Shown in pieces: positions 8,751 to 16,241 of a DNA stretch of 49,182 nt. The stretch covers positions 1 to 49,182 of the forward strand of contig CALMZV010000010.1 in NCBI GenBank assembly GCA_937870755.1. Direction: 5' to 3'. The first letter of the stretch is position 1. The number at the start of each line of letters is the position of its first letter. This stretch comes from an uncultured Methylocystaceae bacterium (lineage in GTDB: Bacteria; Pseudomonadota; Alphaproteobacteria; Rhizobiales; Beijerinckiaceae). The notes under the pieces were generated by a model that worked only from the letters and a program-made list of their open reading frames with translations, made no database searches and was not told the DNA's origin. The position numbers were made by a program, and so were the translations under genes.

Positions 8751-9733
8751 GCGCGCGCATGTCATGGGCGGCGGCGTTTGCGACGCTGGCCGCCGTCGCC
8801 TGCGCGCACGCCAACGATTCCACCGCGAAACTGGACGCCGGCGGTCTGGCGCTCACCTACAATCCGGCCATTCGCATGGAGGAGGAGGATCTTTATCTGA
8901 GCGAGCGCGAAGTGCGCGTGCGCTACCGCTTTCTCAACACGTCGAACGCCGACATCGAAACTCTGGTCGCGTTTCCGTTGCCGGAGATCGAAACCGGCGA
9001 GGGCGGCAATTACGCGATCGAATCGTCGGATCCGATCAATTTCATCGGCTTTCGGGTGACGGTGGACGGGCGCCCGCTCACGCCCTCGGTGCAGGCGAAG
9101 GCGACGAGCCTGGGCGTCGACATCACCTCGCTGCTGGAGAAATACGGGTTGCCGATCACCACGATCGTGGGGACGGACCGCGAGCGCGCGGCGCTGAACG
9201 ACAAGCTGACCGGGTTGCCCGAACATGCGCTGCGCGAGCTCGAAAAATACGGCGCGATCGATCGGCTCTCCTCCTCGCGCGCGGGCGTGGCCGACGTCAA
9301 CCCGCGCTGGAGCGCGCATATCGCCTTCTACTGGTTTCAGACGTTCCCGTCCCGGCGCCCCATCGAGGTCACGCATCGCTACAAGCCCGTGCCGCGCAAT
9401 TTCTTCACCGGGCTTGAGGAACTCGGCGGGGCGCGCATGCGCAAGGACTACTGCGTCGACGAGCCGTTTCTGGCGGCTGCCAGAAAACGCGCCGATAGCG
9501 CAACGCTCACCGGCCTCGAACTGCGCTACATCCTGTCGACCGCGCGCAATTGGGCGGGGCCGATCGGGTCGTTCCGCCTGACCCTCGACAAGGGCTCGCC
9601 CGCGCGCGTGGCGTCCACCTGCTTTTCCGGCTTGAAACAGTCGGGTCCTACGACCTTTGTCGCCGAGAAAAAGGATTTCATGGCGGACGAAGATCTGGGC
9701 GTGCTCCTGTTGTGGCGCACGCCCAACGAGTGA
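8747..9733 (+). CDS. DUF4424-family exported protein
   Basis: A 328-aa protein with a signal peptide (residues 1-23, cleavage near AHAND) followed by a domain I recognise as DUF4424. The pattern is NDSTAKLDAGGL, then IRMEEEDLYLS, a V-x-V-x-Y-x-F strand, and the VAFPLPEI segment. Proteins of this family have no established function, and I see no catalytic motif. It starts at the ATG overlapping the upstream stop (ATGA); another in-frame ATG 12 nt further on is possible. Its coupling to the 536-aa gene suggests the two products act together in the periplasm or at the outer membrane. It converges on the 1558-aa gene with only 7 bp between the stops. Confidence 0.8.
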   Translation: MSARMSWAAAFATLAAVACAHANDSTAKLDAGGLALTYNPAIRMEEEDLYLSEREVRVRYRFLNTSNADIETLVAFPLPEIETGEGGNYAIESSDPINFIGFRVTVDGRPLTPSVQAKATSLGVDITSLLEKYGLPITTIVGTDRERAALNDKLTGLPEHALRELEKYGAIDRLSSSRAGVADVNPRWSAHIAFYWFQTFPSRRPIEVTHRYKPVPRNFFTGLEELGGARMRKDYCVDEPFLAAARKRADSATLTGLELRYILSTARNWAGPIGSFRLTLDKGSPARVASTCFSGLKQSGPTTFVAEKKDFMADEDLGVLLLWRTPNE

Positions 9734-9740
9734 TCGCCGT

Positions 9741-12700
9741 CTATTTCTGGTCGATATGAATGCCGGTCAGCGTATCGGCGATGGCGTCGACGATCGTGCG
9801 TCCGTCCTTCAGCGGATGGGCCTTCGCGCACGCCGCCCACGCATTCGGGTTGAACCCCGCCCAGCTCGGCCCGCCGAGCGGGCCGATCCGCCGGCATGGA
9901 CCGGTGGCGCCCGGTCCGCTGAAATAGTGGAAACCATTGGGGCACAGGCAGTTCATGAATTCTCCCGGCGCCGAAACGCCCGCCCGGTCGAGCACCGCCT
10001 TCAGTTTGGAATCATTGAGGGTCGGCAGGCGGTCGAGCACCCGCGTCGTCGCATCCTTGCGGTCCCGGGTGTAGTTGAGCAGGCCGCATTGTTCGAGATA
10101 CTTGCCGAGCGATTTTTTGTAGGCGTCCTCGCCGTATTCCAGAAGCTGGCACACCAGAAAGCCGGTCTCGCCGTCGATGCCCGCCGGACTGTTGCAGGCG
10201 TTGCCCTTCTGCATCCAGCTCTGGATGCGCCCGCGCACCTGCGCGTCGAGGTCCGCGTAGCGTTTGAAAAGCGCGAGTTCCTTCTCGCAGGCCGCTCCCT
10301 TGGGTTGAACCTCGCGCTCGAGCGCCGCGCGGCATTTCATGTTGGCGAACGCCGCGTTCGCCTTGGCCAGCCCGTCGGCCTGTTTGGCGGCCGCCTGATC
10401 GGCCTTGAACCAGTTGTCGAACTGCCGGAACAGGAACGCTTCGGCCTGCTCGTTGCTCACATTCTTCTTGTCGCCGTCCGCGGTCTTGGCGCGGAGCATC
10501 GCCTTGGCCATTTCGAGCGCCGGGAAATAGCCCATGGTCGTGCGCGCGTCATAGAAGGCGCGCGATTCCTGCCCGCCGTTCTTCGCGATCTCCTCCTTCC
10601 ACACGCTGTAGAGCTGGCGCACGCTCTCGTTGACCGCGAAATTCCTGGCGGCCTTCCCCGTTTCGACAATCGTGGCGGCGACCTCCTTGCCGATGGCGTA
10701 TTGGGGCAGGAAGGCCGCGAGCGCGGTATTGCTCAGCGTCCACAACATCGCCTTGCCTTCGCCTTCCGCGCCCTGGCCGAACGCCGCGCCGAAATCGATG
10801 TCGCGGCCCTTGTCCATAATTTCCTTGTAGAGATCGTGATTGGGCGTGCCGGTCTTGATCGTCGCGCTCATTTCCGCGATCAGCGCGCGCGCGCGGTCTT
10901 CGGGCAGTTTCCGGATGGCGTTGTACCAGACGTCCTTCACATGCATCCGCGCCTGACGGAAGCCGCGTTCGTCGCCGAGCATGTCCGACGTCAGGCCGAT
11001 CTTCAGCGCCGCCTGCATGAAATGCGACACCATGTCCTGCGTGCGGTCTTCCTTCCAGTCCTCGCCGATCGCCTGACCGTCCTGCCAGGCGTTGACCATC
11101 TTGTCGGCCGTGTTGCGCAACGTTTCGCGCACCGTGCCGTCCTCGAATTTCGCCTTGCCGAGCAGCGTCAGTCCGAGATTGAGGAGTTGTCCTCCGACAT
11201 CGGCCTGCTCGCCGAGGGTGATCTCGATACGCCGCGCGGAATCGATATGGTCGCCGATCGCTTTCGCGCAGTCGGGCGCGGGCGTCTGCGCGTGCGCGCG
11301 GCCGATCGGCCGCAAGAGATCGATGAGCGAACCGCTGCGCTCCTTGGCCGGCGCGTCGGCGGGTTGCGGCGCGCGCACGGCGGGCGCGTCGAGATAGCCC
11401 GCGGCCTCCTCCGCGCCGATCGCGGCCGCGCCCTTGGGCGCGCGCGTCGCGCCTGCGGCAAGCTCCTTCAGGAACGCGTCGGCGTCGAACGCGTCGTTGT
11501 CGATCAACTCCCAGCGCCCGGCGGCCGCCGCCTCCGGTGCGGCGAGCCATTGGCTGGCGACGCCGAGCAGCGCGAGTTTCGCCGTCTCGTGCTCGCGCGC
11601 GCGCTGCGACAGGATCGACACGTGCAGCTTCTGGAAAAACTCGAACCCGGTCGGCGCGCGCACCGCCGGCCCGTCCTCGCCGAGCCGCACGCGCGTCCAG
11701 TTGGGACCGAAGTCGAGCGACATCCGCCCGTCCCACCGTTCGATGAAGGCGCGCGACACCGGGCGCGACCATGTCAGCGCGCGCGAGCGCTCGAGCGAAA
11801 GCAGGTAATGCGCGCCAGTGTCGACCAGGCTCGCCCGGATGCGGTTGGTGGATGACGTTTCGGCCGTCTTTTCCGGGCCCGCCGCGACCTCGAACCCGCT
11901 CGTCGCTTTCGGGTCCACCTGCACGATCAGCCGGTGGATCGCGCGCGCGAGCCTCAGGTCGAGATCGAGGACCGGTTGCGTCGACAACAGGCCCGCTCCG
12001 GCCCACGACGTCTTCTCCGGCGTCTCGACGACCAGCCGGTTCGCGCCCCATGTCGCGAACCTGGCGAAATCGCCGCCCGCGACCCCGACCGGCGTCCACG
12101 CCGGACTTTCGCCGCCGTTGAACAGGACGACGGGCGGCGACGCCTCCGTGCGCGCGACCGGCGCGTCGGCGCGGCCCGGCTTGAGGTCGAGCGCGATCGA
12201 GCGCAACGCCATTCGCACCGGCTGCCCGTTCTGGTCCGGGTGCGCATAGGTCCACACGCGCAGTCCCTGACCTTCCTGCAGCACATCCCAGGGCCGCGAC
12301 CTGTCGGGCCAACCTTCGGCGATGACGCGCGCGCCGTCCGGCGAGAGAACGATCCGCACTTCCTCCGGCGCGGGGTCGAGCAATTGGGCGTCGAACGCCG
12401 GTTCGCGCGCGGGCGAGAGATACATGGTCGCGCGCGCGCCGGCGCCGTTGGCGTTGCGCCGCCAATGCAGGGTGAGCGCGGGAGCGTCCGGCTCCCCGCC
12501 GGGCGGCGCGCCCGGCGCCGTCAGCGCGATGACGAATCCGGTCGTGCGCGCGGGATCGAATTTGAACACGAGTTCGGCCGATGCGCCTTCGCTCCACCGG
12601 TCGAGAAAGAACAAGGCGCCGGGCGAACGCACGCCCACTTTCGCCCAGCCAGAATCCTTCGGCGCCTCCACTGTCAGCCCGTCGCGGCCGAGCCGCGCGT

Positions 12701-14417
12701 GTTTCACGAAATCGCCGCCGTGCGCCTGATGCGTCGCGAACCGCGCGCCGAGCGCGCCGTCGAATAGTACAATGCGCGCACCGCCGTCCGCTTGCGGCGC
12801 GGGCGTCGCGAGCGGCGCCATGGCGAGCGTAACGCCGCGCAGAACCATCCCCGCCGGCTTGTGCGCAACGGGCGCCTGCGCGAGCGCGTAGACATACAGC
12901 CCGCTGTCGATGGCGTCCTGCGGAATCAACCCTTCGATGCGCGTTCCCTCCGGCGTTTCGACGCTGATGGCGCCGTCCGGGGCGATCGCGACCTTCAGCG
13001 TCTCCGGCGCCTGCGGTGCGAGTTTCGTCGACATCACGACCACGGTGCGTATCCACAAGGTGAGCGTCGCCGAGCCGCCGTCCTCCGCGCGCGTCCACGC
13101 CAGCCGCGCGTCGTGCCCGTTCCATTCCTCGGGATCGCTGCGCGCGCCAAACGCGACGACGAACGAAGTGGTGCGCGCCGGATCGAACCGGAACACGACG
13201 TCGGCGCGCGACGGCGTGCGGCGGTCGAACCGCACCATCGGCGCTTTCGAGCGCATGCCGGTCTTGCCCAGGTTCCTGCCTTCCGGAACCGAAACCGCGA
13301 GCGCGCCGTTTTCGAGCCGCGCGAAGGCCTTGAAATCCCCGCCGCCGGTCGCCAGCGGCTCCCAAGGCGTCATGTCGCCCCAGAACAACGCGCGCGCGCC
13401 GTCCTGCGGCGCGGGCGTGGCGATCGGCTGCGTGGCGTTCGGCGCGGGCGCCTGCGCGGTCTGCGGCGTTGGCTGCGGCGCCGGCTGCTGTGCGCCGGCG
13501 CCCGGCGCGTCGGGCAGAACCTGATAATCCATCGTGTAGAAACCGCGCCAGCGCACGCCTTCGTTGGTCGCCCATGTCTCGTTGCGCGACGTGTCGAGGC
13601 GATACGAACCGGGTTCGAGCCGGCGATTGACGTTCGCGACCCAGTAGGCGTTGGGAACGCCGCCCTGTCCGGGCTCCCCGCGCGCCGGCCAGGGGCCGAG
13701 CGTGCGGCCGGAGGGATCGACGAGCGAGAGCGCGCCCGGCCGCGCGCCGCGCCCGTCGTTCCAGTGATATGTGCGCAGCGTGCGCACGAAGATCGGCCGT
13801 TTGACATTGATGGAGGTGGCCGCGCGCGGTCCGTTCGTCACGGCCAGCGTGTTGCCGAGATCGAGCCGTTCGACAGGGCCGGCCGCCGGCGCCGATTGCG
13901 CGCTCCTGAACGCGATCGAATTCACGATTTCCCAGATCTCGCCGTTGCGGCGCGGCCAATCGGCGCGCGGCGTCCAGCCGATGACCATCACGCTCCTGCC
14001 CGGCAGCACGTCGTCGAACACGACGGTGACGCCCTGACTGTCCTCCTCCTCCGACAGCCACTGGCGCACACGCGCGCTGCGCCCGCCGATCGTCGCGCGC
14101 TCGCGTTTGAGGATGGTCACGCCGTCCGCGTCCGTCTCGGGCTGGGCGTCCTCGATGGCGATGGCGACGCTGGGGCCGAGGCCCCGGTTCGGGCCCGGCG
14201 CGTCGTAGTGCGGGTTGTCGGGCGCCGGTCCCTTGCGCTTGATCCAGTTCGCCGGGACGCTGATCGAAATCGGACCGACCGCAACCTGTCGTCGCGCCGC
14301 CGCCGCATCGGGCGCCTGCGCGCCGCCCTGCGCGATCGCCGCGCCGGGCGCCATCGCGCCCGCGAGCGCCGCAAAAACGAGACCGCGCGCCACGCGCGCC
14401 AGTGTCGGCCGCATCAT
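9741..14417 (-). CDS. 1558-aa exported protein with three tandem ~210-aa repeats and a helical Cys-rich C-terminus
   Basis: I do not recognise a family for the whole protein. A signal peptide covers residues ~1-30 (ending AAIAQG). Residues ~32-175 form a domain beginning ISISVPANW, of the kind seen in PsbP/DUF1795-like folds. Residues ~181-302 hold a module with TYHWNDGRG and a WRGF ending, shared with the 536-aa protein. Residues ~344-545, ~551-755 and ~765-958 are three copies of one beta-rich repeat. Each copy has LF(W/D/N)G at its start, a GGDF motif and a (F/V)DP-x-(R/A)TT/S-x-F core. The remaining ~600 residues are mostly alpha-helical with several cysteines (CLCPNGFHYF near the end). 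The frame is open upstream to 14798. I chose 14417 because AAGGAG lies 6 nt before it and the signal peptide starts there; the upstream extension overlaps the divergent gene. Confidence 0.75.
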   Translation of the reverse strand: MMRPTLARVARGLVFAALAGAMAPGAAIAQGGAQAPDAAAARRQVAVGPISISVPANWIKRKGPAPDNPHYDAPGPNRGLGPSVAIAIEDAQPETDADGVTILKRERATIGGRSARVRQWLSEEEDSQGVTVVFDDVLPGRSVMVIGWTPRADWPRRNGEIWEIVNSIAFRSAQSAPAAGPVERLDLGNTLAVTNGPRAATSINVKRPIFVRTLRTYHWNDGRGARPGALSLVDPSGRTLGPWPARGEPGQGGVPNAYWVANVNRRLEPGSYRLDTSRNETWATNEGVRWRGFYTMDYQVLPDAPGAGAQQPAPQPTPQTAQAPAPNATQPIATPAPQDGARALFWGDMTPWEPLATGGGDFKAFARLENGALAVSVPEGRNLGKTGMRSKAPMVRFDRRTPSRADVVFRFDPARTTSFVVAFGARSDPEEWNGHDARLAWTRAEDGGSATLTLWIRTVVVMSTKLAPQAPETLKVAIAPDGAISVETPEGTRIEGLIPQDAIDSGLYVYALAQAPVAHKPAGMVLRGVTLAMAPLATPAPQADGGARIVLFDGALGARFATHQAHGGDFVKHARLGRDGLTVEAPKDSGWAKVGVRSPGALFFLDRWSEGASAELVFKFDPARTTGFVIALTAPGAPPGGEPDAPALTLHWRRNANGAGARATMYLSPAREPAFDAQLLDPAPEEVRIVLSPDGARVIAEGWPDRSRPWDVLQEGQGLRVWTYAHPDQNGQPVRMALRSIALDLKPGRADAPVARTEASPPVVLFNGGESPAWTPVGVAGGDFARFATWGANRLVVETPEKTSWAGAGLLSTQPVLDLDLRLARAIHRLIVQVDPKATSGFEVAAGPEKTAETSSTNRIRASLVDTGAHYLLSLERSRALTWSRPVSRAFIERWDGRMSLDFGPNWTRVRLGEDGPAVRAPTGFEFFQKLHVSILSQRAREHETAKLALLGVASQWLAAPEAAAAGRWELIDNDAFDADAFLKELAAGATRAPKGAAAIGAEEAAGYLDAPAVRAPQPADAPAKERSGSLIDLLRPIGRAHAQTPAPDCAKAIGDHIDSARRIEITLGEQADVGGQLLNLGLTLLGKAKFEDGTVRETLRNTADKMVNAWQDGQAIGEDWKEDRTQDMVSHFMQAALKIGLTSDMLGDERGFRQARMHVKDVWYNAIRKLPEDRARALIAEMSATIKTGTPNHDLYKEIMDKGRDIDFGAAFGQGAEGEGKAMLWTLSNTALAAFLPQYAIGKEVAATIVETGKAARNFAVNESVRQLYSVWKEEIAKNGGQESRAFYDARTTMGYFPALEMAKAMLRAKTADGDKKNVSNEQAEAFLFRQFDNWFKADQAAAKQADGLAKANAAFANMKCRAALEREVQPKGAACEKELALFKRYADLDAQVRGRIQSWMQKGNACNSPAGIDGETGFLVCQLLEYGEDAYKKSLGKYLEQCGLLNYTRDRKDATTRVLDRLPTLNDSKLKAVLDRAGVSAPGEFMNCLCPNGFHYFSGPGATGPCRRIGPLGGPSWAGFNPNAWAACAKAHPLKDGRTIVDAIADTLTGIHIDQK
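11542..13388 (-). repeat. Three diverged tandem coding repeats (~210 codons each)
   Basis: The copies start at about 13388, 12767 and 12125 (reading on the minus strand), with periods of 207 and 214 codons. Shared landmarks are LFxG at the start, then GGDF, a G-x-L/R-x-V-x-x-P strand, G-(M/V/L)-(R/L)-S, an FDPARTT-like turn (degraded in copy 3) and an aliphatic-L-L/R-G strand near the end. Copies 1 and 2 are closer to each other than to copy 3. The repeat is visible at protein level; I did not find long exact DNA identity. Confidence 0.7.
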
Positions 14418-14498
14418 GCCCCGCTCCTTCGCGACGCGCGCGGACGAACGCGCCCGTGCCTCGCGCTTGTAGAATGTGCGCCCAGCTCTGGCCTGGCC

Positions 14499-14512
14499 AT
14501 GACCGGGATCAA
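14499..14512. promoter_or_regulatory. FNR/FixK-like box 2 in a divergent intergenic region
   Basis: ATGACCGGGATCAA, the same ATGAC-N4-ATCAA as box 1. Its centre (14505.5) is 29.5 bp before a TCTATT hexamer at 14535-14540. That places it at -41.5 for the plus-strand membrane protein gene, the classic class II activator position. On the minus strand a TTCTAC hexamer (14474-14469) would put the centre at about -43.5 for the 1558-aa gene. Both -10 elements are weak matches. Confidence 0.45.
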
Positions 14513-14568
14513 GGCGCAAATCCGTGGCGATCTGTCTATTCGGGATCAATTCGCAGAGGAGTCGGCCC

Positions 14569-15564
14569 ATGTCGTCTGCGCCCGCCGCCGAAAGTCCGGC
14601 GCGTTCGTTGCGTTGGGAGATCGACGTTCCCATCCTCACCCACCCGCTGATGATCGCCGGTTTCCTGAAAGCGTTCGCGCTCGCCGGCCTGCTGATGTGG
14701 GCGCTGGTGTCCTTCGTATTCGTCATGCAGGGCGAATATCGTCTCGTCGGCCAGATGGCGCTGCTGACGGGCGTCGTTCTGACCGGCGTCGTAATCATCG
14801 GCGCATTGGGGACATTGGTCGTCTACCGCAACCGCATCCACATGCGCTTCACGCTGGACGAGGAGGCCGCGACCTCCGAAACGCTCGATGCGCGCGTGCG
14901 GCGCGTCAACCGGCTGGCGATCTGGCTCGGCCTGCTCGCGGGCAAGCCCGGCGCGGTCGGCGCGGGGCTGATCGGACAGTCGACCGCCACCACGCGCGTC
15001 GCGTGGTCGTCGGTCGCCTTCATGCGCGCTTATCCGCGCTGGAGCGTGATCGCGCTTGGCAACAACTGGCGCACCACCATGCTCGTGTTCTGCCCGCCGC
15101 GCCAATATGCGGCGGCGCTGGCGCATGTGGCGGCGGCGCGGCGGGCCCATCCCGCGCGCGCGCGGCGCAATCCCGTGCCGGGCCTGCTCGCGCGCACGGC
15201 GCTGATCGTGCTCGCCTGCGTTCCGCTGTTCAATCTGCCGGTGAAGATCGACCTGTTCACGCCGTTCTTCGTATTGTGTTTCGCGCTCGCTGCGCTCTGG
15301 CTCATTCCGGTGCTCGCGTGGGCGGTGTTCGGCGGACTTGCGTGGATCGCCGGCGAGGCGTGGATGGCGTCGGTCGCGCCGTTCCGTTCGATCTTCACGC
15401 GCCAGATGACGCCGCGCTACGAAGTATTTTCCGGCGACGATTACGCGATGTTCGCGCTCGCGCTCGCAGGCGCCGCGTTTCTCGTCTGGCTGAGCGTGGG
15501 CCTTATCGCCGGACGCGTGCCGACCGCGCTCGCCGGCGACCTCAACGAAATGGACGAGGGCTGA
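14569..15564 (+). CDS. Multi-spanning inner-membrane protein of unknown function
   Basis: A 331-aa protein with roughly five hydrophobic segments: about residues 31-53, 58-85, 203-226, 228-262 and 295-318. A soluble loop of ~110 residues lies between the second and third segments. I see no transporter or enzyme motif; 'unknown membrane protein' is as far as the sequence goes. The start chosen is the ATG at 14569, preceded by GAGGAG with a 7-nt gap. A longer frame from 14524 adds 15 residues without a ribosome site. It is the only multi-spanning protein in the exported-protein island, so it could be an inner-membrane partner of the exported proteins (inference). Its stop is 2 bp from that of the convergent 154-aa gene. 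Confidence 0.75.
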   Translation: MSSAPAAESPARSLRWEIDVPILTHPLMIAGFLKAFALAGLLMWALVSFVFVMQGEYRLVGQMALLTGVVLTGVVIIGALGTLVVYRNRIHMRFTLDEEAATSETLDARVRRVNRLAIWLGLLAGKPGAVGAGLIGQSTATTRVAWSSVAFMRAYPRWSVIALGNNWRTTMLVFCPPRQYAAALAHVAAARRAHPARARRNPVPGLLARTALIVLACVPLFNLPVKIDLFTPFFVLCFALAALWLIPVLAWAVFGGLAWIAGEAWMASVAPFRSIFTRQMTPRYEVFSGDDYAMFALALAGAAFLVWLSVGLIAGRVPTALAGDLNEMDEG

Positions 15565-15566
15565 AA

Positions 15567-16031
15567 CTAGAGTTCCTTCCAGTACTCGGCGAAATAGCCC
15601 TCGGCGTCGACCTCTTGCGCAGGGCCTTCCGCGCGCGCCGTGCGTCCCACGCAACGCCACGCGTAGACCGTGTCGTGGCCGGTGACGGCCATGGGAATGC
15701 CGATGGCGTCGGGATTGCCCGCGCAGAAAGTGGTGGCCGCCGGCAAGCTGCGGGCGACGTTGGCCTTGCCGCACGGCAGGTTCGCCCCGACCGCGCAGAC
15801 CAGCAGGCGCCCGCCGGCGCAGCGGTAGAAGCTGCCGGCCTTCGCCAGCGCGGCGTCGATCTCGAACGCCCTGGCGACGGGCGCGACCAGCGCCGAAGGA
15901 ACCGGCCGCGGCGCGGAGACGCGCGCGGGATCTGGGCAGTACTTGCGCGCGAGGCCGGAGGCGTGCGCCCCCGTCGCCATGAACGCAACCAGACCGGCCG
16001 CGGCGGCGCGCGTCCATACGGGCGTCCTCAT
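15567..16031 (-). CDS. Small exported cysteine-containing protein of unknown function
   Basis: A 154-aa protein with a signal peptide (about residues 1-24, ending GAHASG). The mature part has conserved-looking cysteine stretches: FYRCAGGRLLVC, NLPCGKAN, FCAGNPDA and VYAWRCVGR. It therefore looks like a small disulfide-bonded periplasmic domain, probably family-conserved, but I cannot name it. The ATG at 16031 is preceded by GGAGG with an 8-nt gap. A 7-bp inverted repeat lies 44-61 bp upstream and an FNR-like box about 100 bp upstream, shared with the divergent 2398-aa gene. Confidence 0.72.
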   Translation of the reverse strand: MRTPVWTRAAAAGLVAFMATGAHASGLARKYCPDPARVSAPRPVPSALVAPVARAFEIDAALAKAGSFYRCAGGRLLVCAVGANLPCGKANVARSLPAATTFCAGNPDAIGIPMAVTGHDTVYAWRCVGRTARAEGPAQEVDAEGYFAEYWKEL

Positions 16032-16074
16032 GCCGATATCCTCCCGATGCGGGGCGAAAGGCGCCCGCGCCAGA

Positions 16075-16092
16075 CGGTTCGCCGTCGAACCG
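16075..16092. promoter_or_regulatory. Perfect inverted repeat in the divergent region
   Basis: CGGTTCG (16075-16081) and CGAACCG (16086-16092) flank a 4-nt centre (CCGT). It could be an operator or a leader hairpin for the 154-aa gene that starts 44 bp away. Nothing else in the window shows the same sequence in a matching place, so its role is open. Confidence 0.3.
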
Positions 16093-16128
16093 CATCCTCA
16101 AAACATGCCCGAAAGCCGGCGCGCGCCG

Positions 16129-16142
16129 TTGGCCTGAATCAA
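16129..16142. promoter_or_regulatory. FNR/FixK-like box 3 upstream of the 2398-aa gene
   Basis: TTGGCCTGAATCAA fits TTG-N8-CAA, with a full ATCAA right half and a weaker left half. Its centre (16135.5) is 29.5 bp before TAGTTT (16165-16170), the same spacing as for box 2 on the plus strand, i.e. -41.5. The -10 hexamer is weak on its own. Confidence 0.4.
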
Positions 16143-16241
16143 GGAGCGCGCCGCGCCCGACTGATAGTTTAGCTGCAAACGGATGATCGCGCGACGCGCC
16201 GTCGCCGCGCGCTACGGTTTCGTGCGCCAGGGGAGAGCCGA

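Noticed and set aside
11900-13400. GGDF tetrapeptides suggesting diguanylate cyclase (GGDEF) domains
   Set aside because: They are part of a beta-rich repeat in an exported protein. The rest of the GGDEF domain is absent, and the motif recurs once per repeat unit. A further GGDF near the end of the 2398-aa protein is equally out of context.
14418-14798. N-terminal extension of the 1558-aa protein up to 14798
   Set aside because: It overlaps the divergent membrane-protein gene and its ribosome site, whereas AAGGAG plus a signal peptide begins at 14417.
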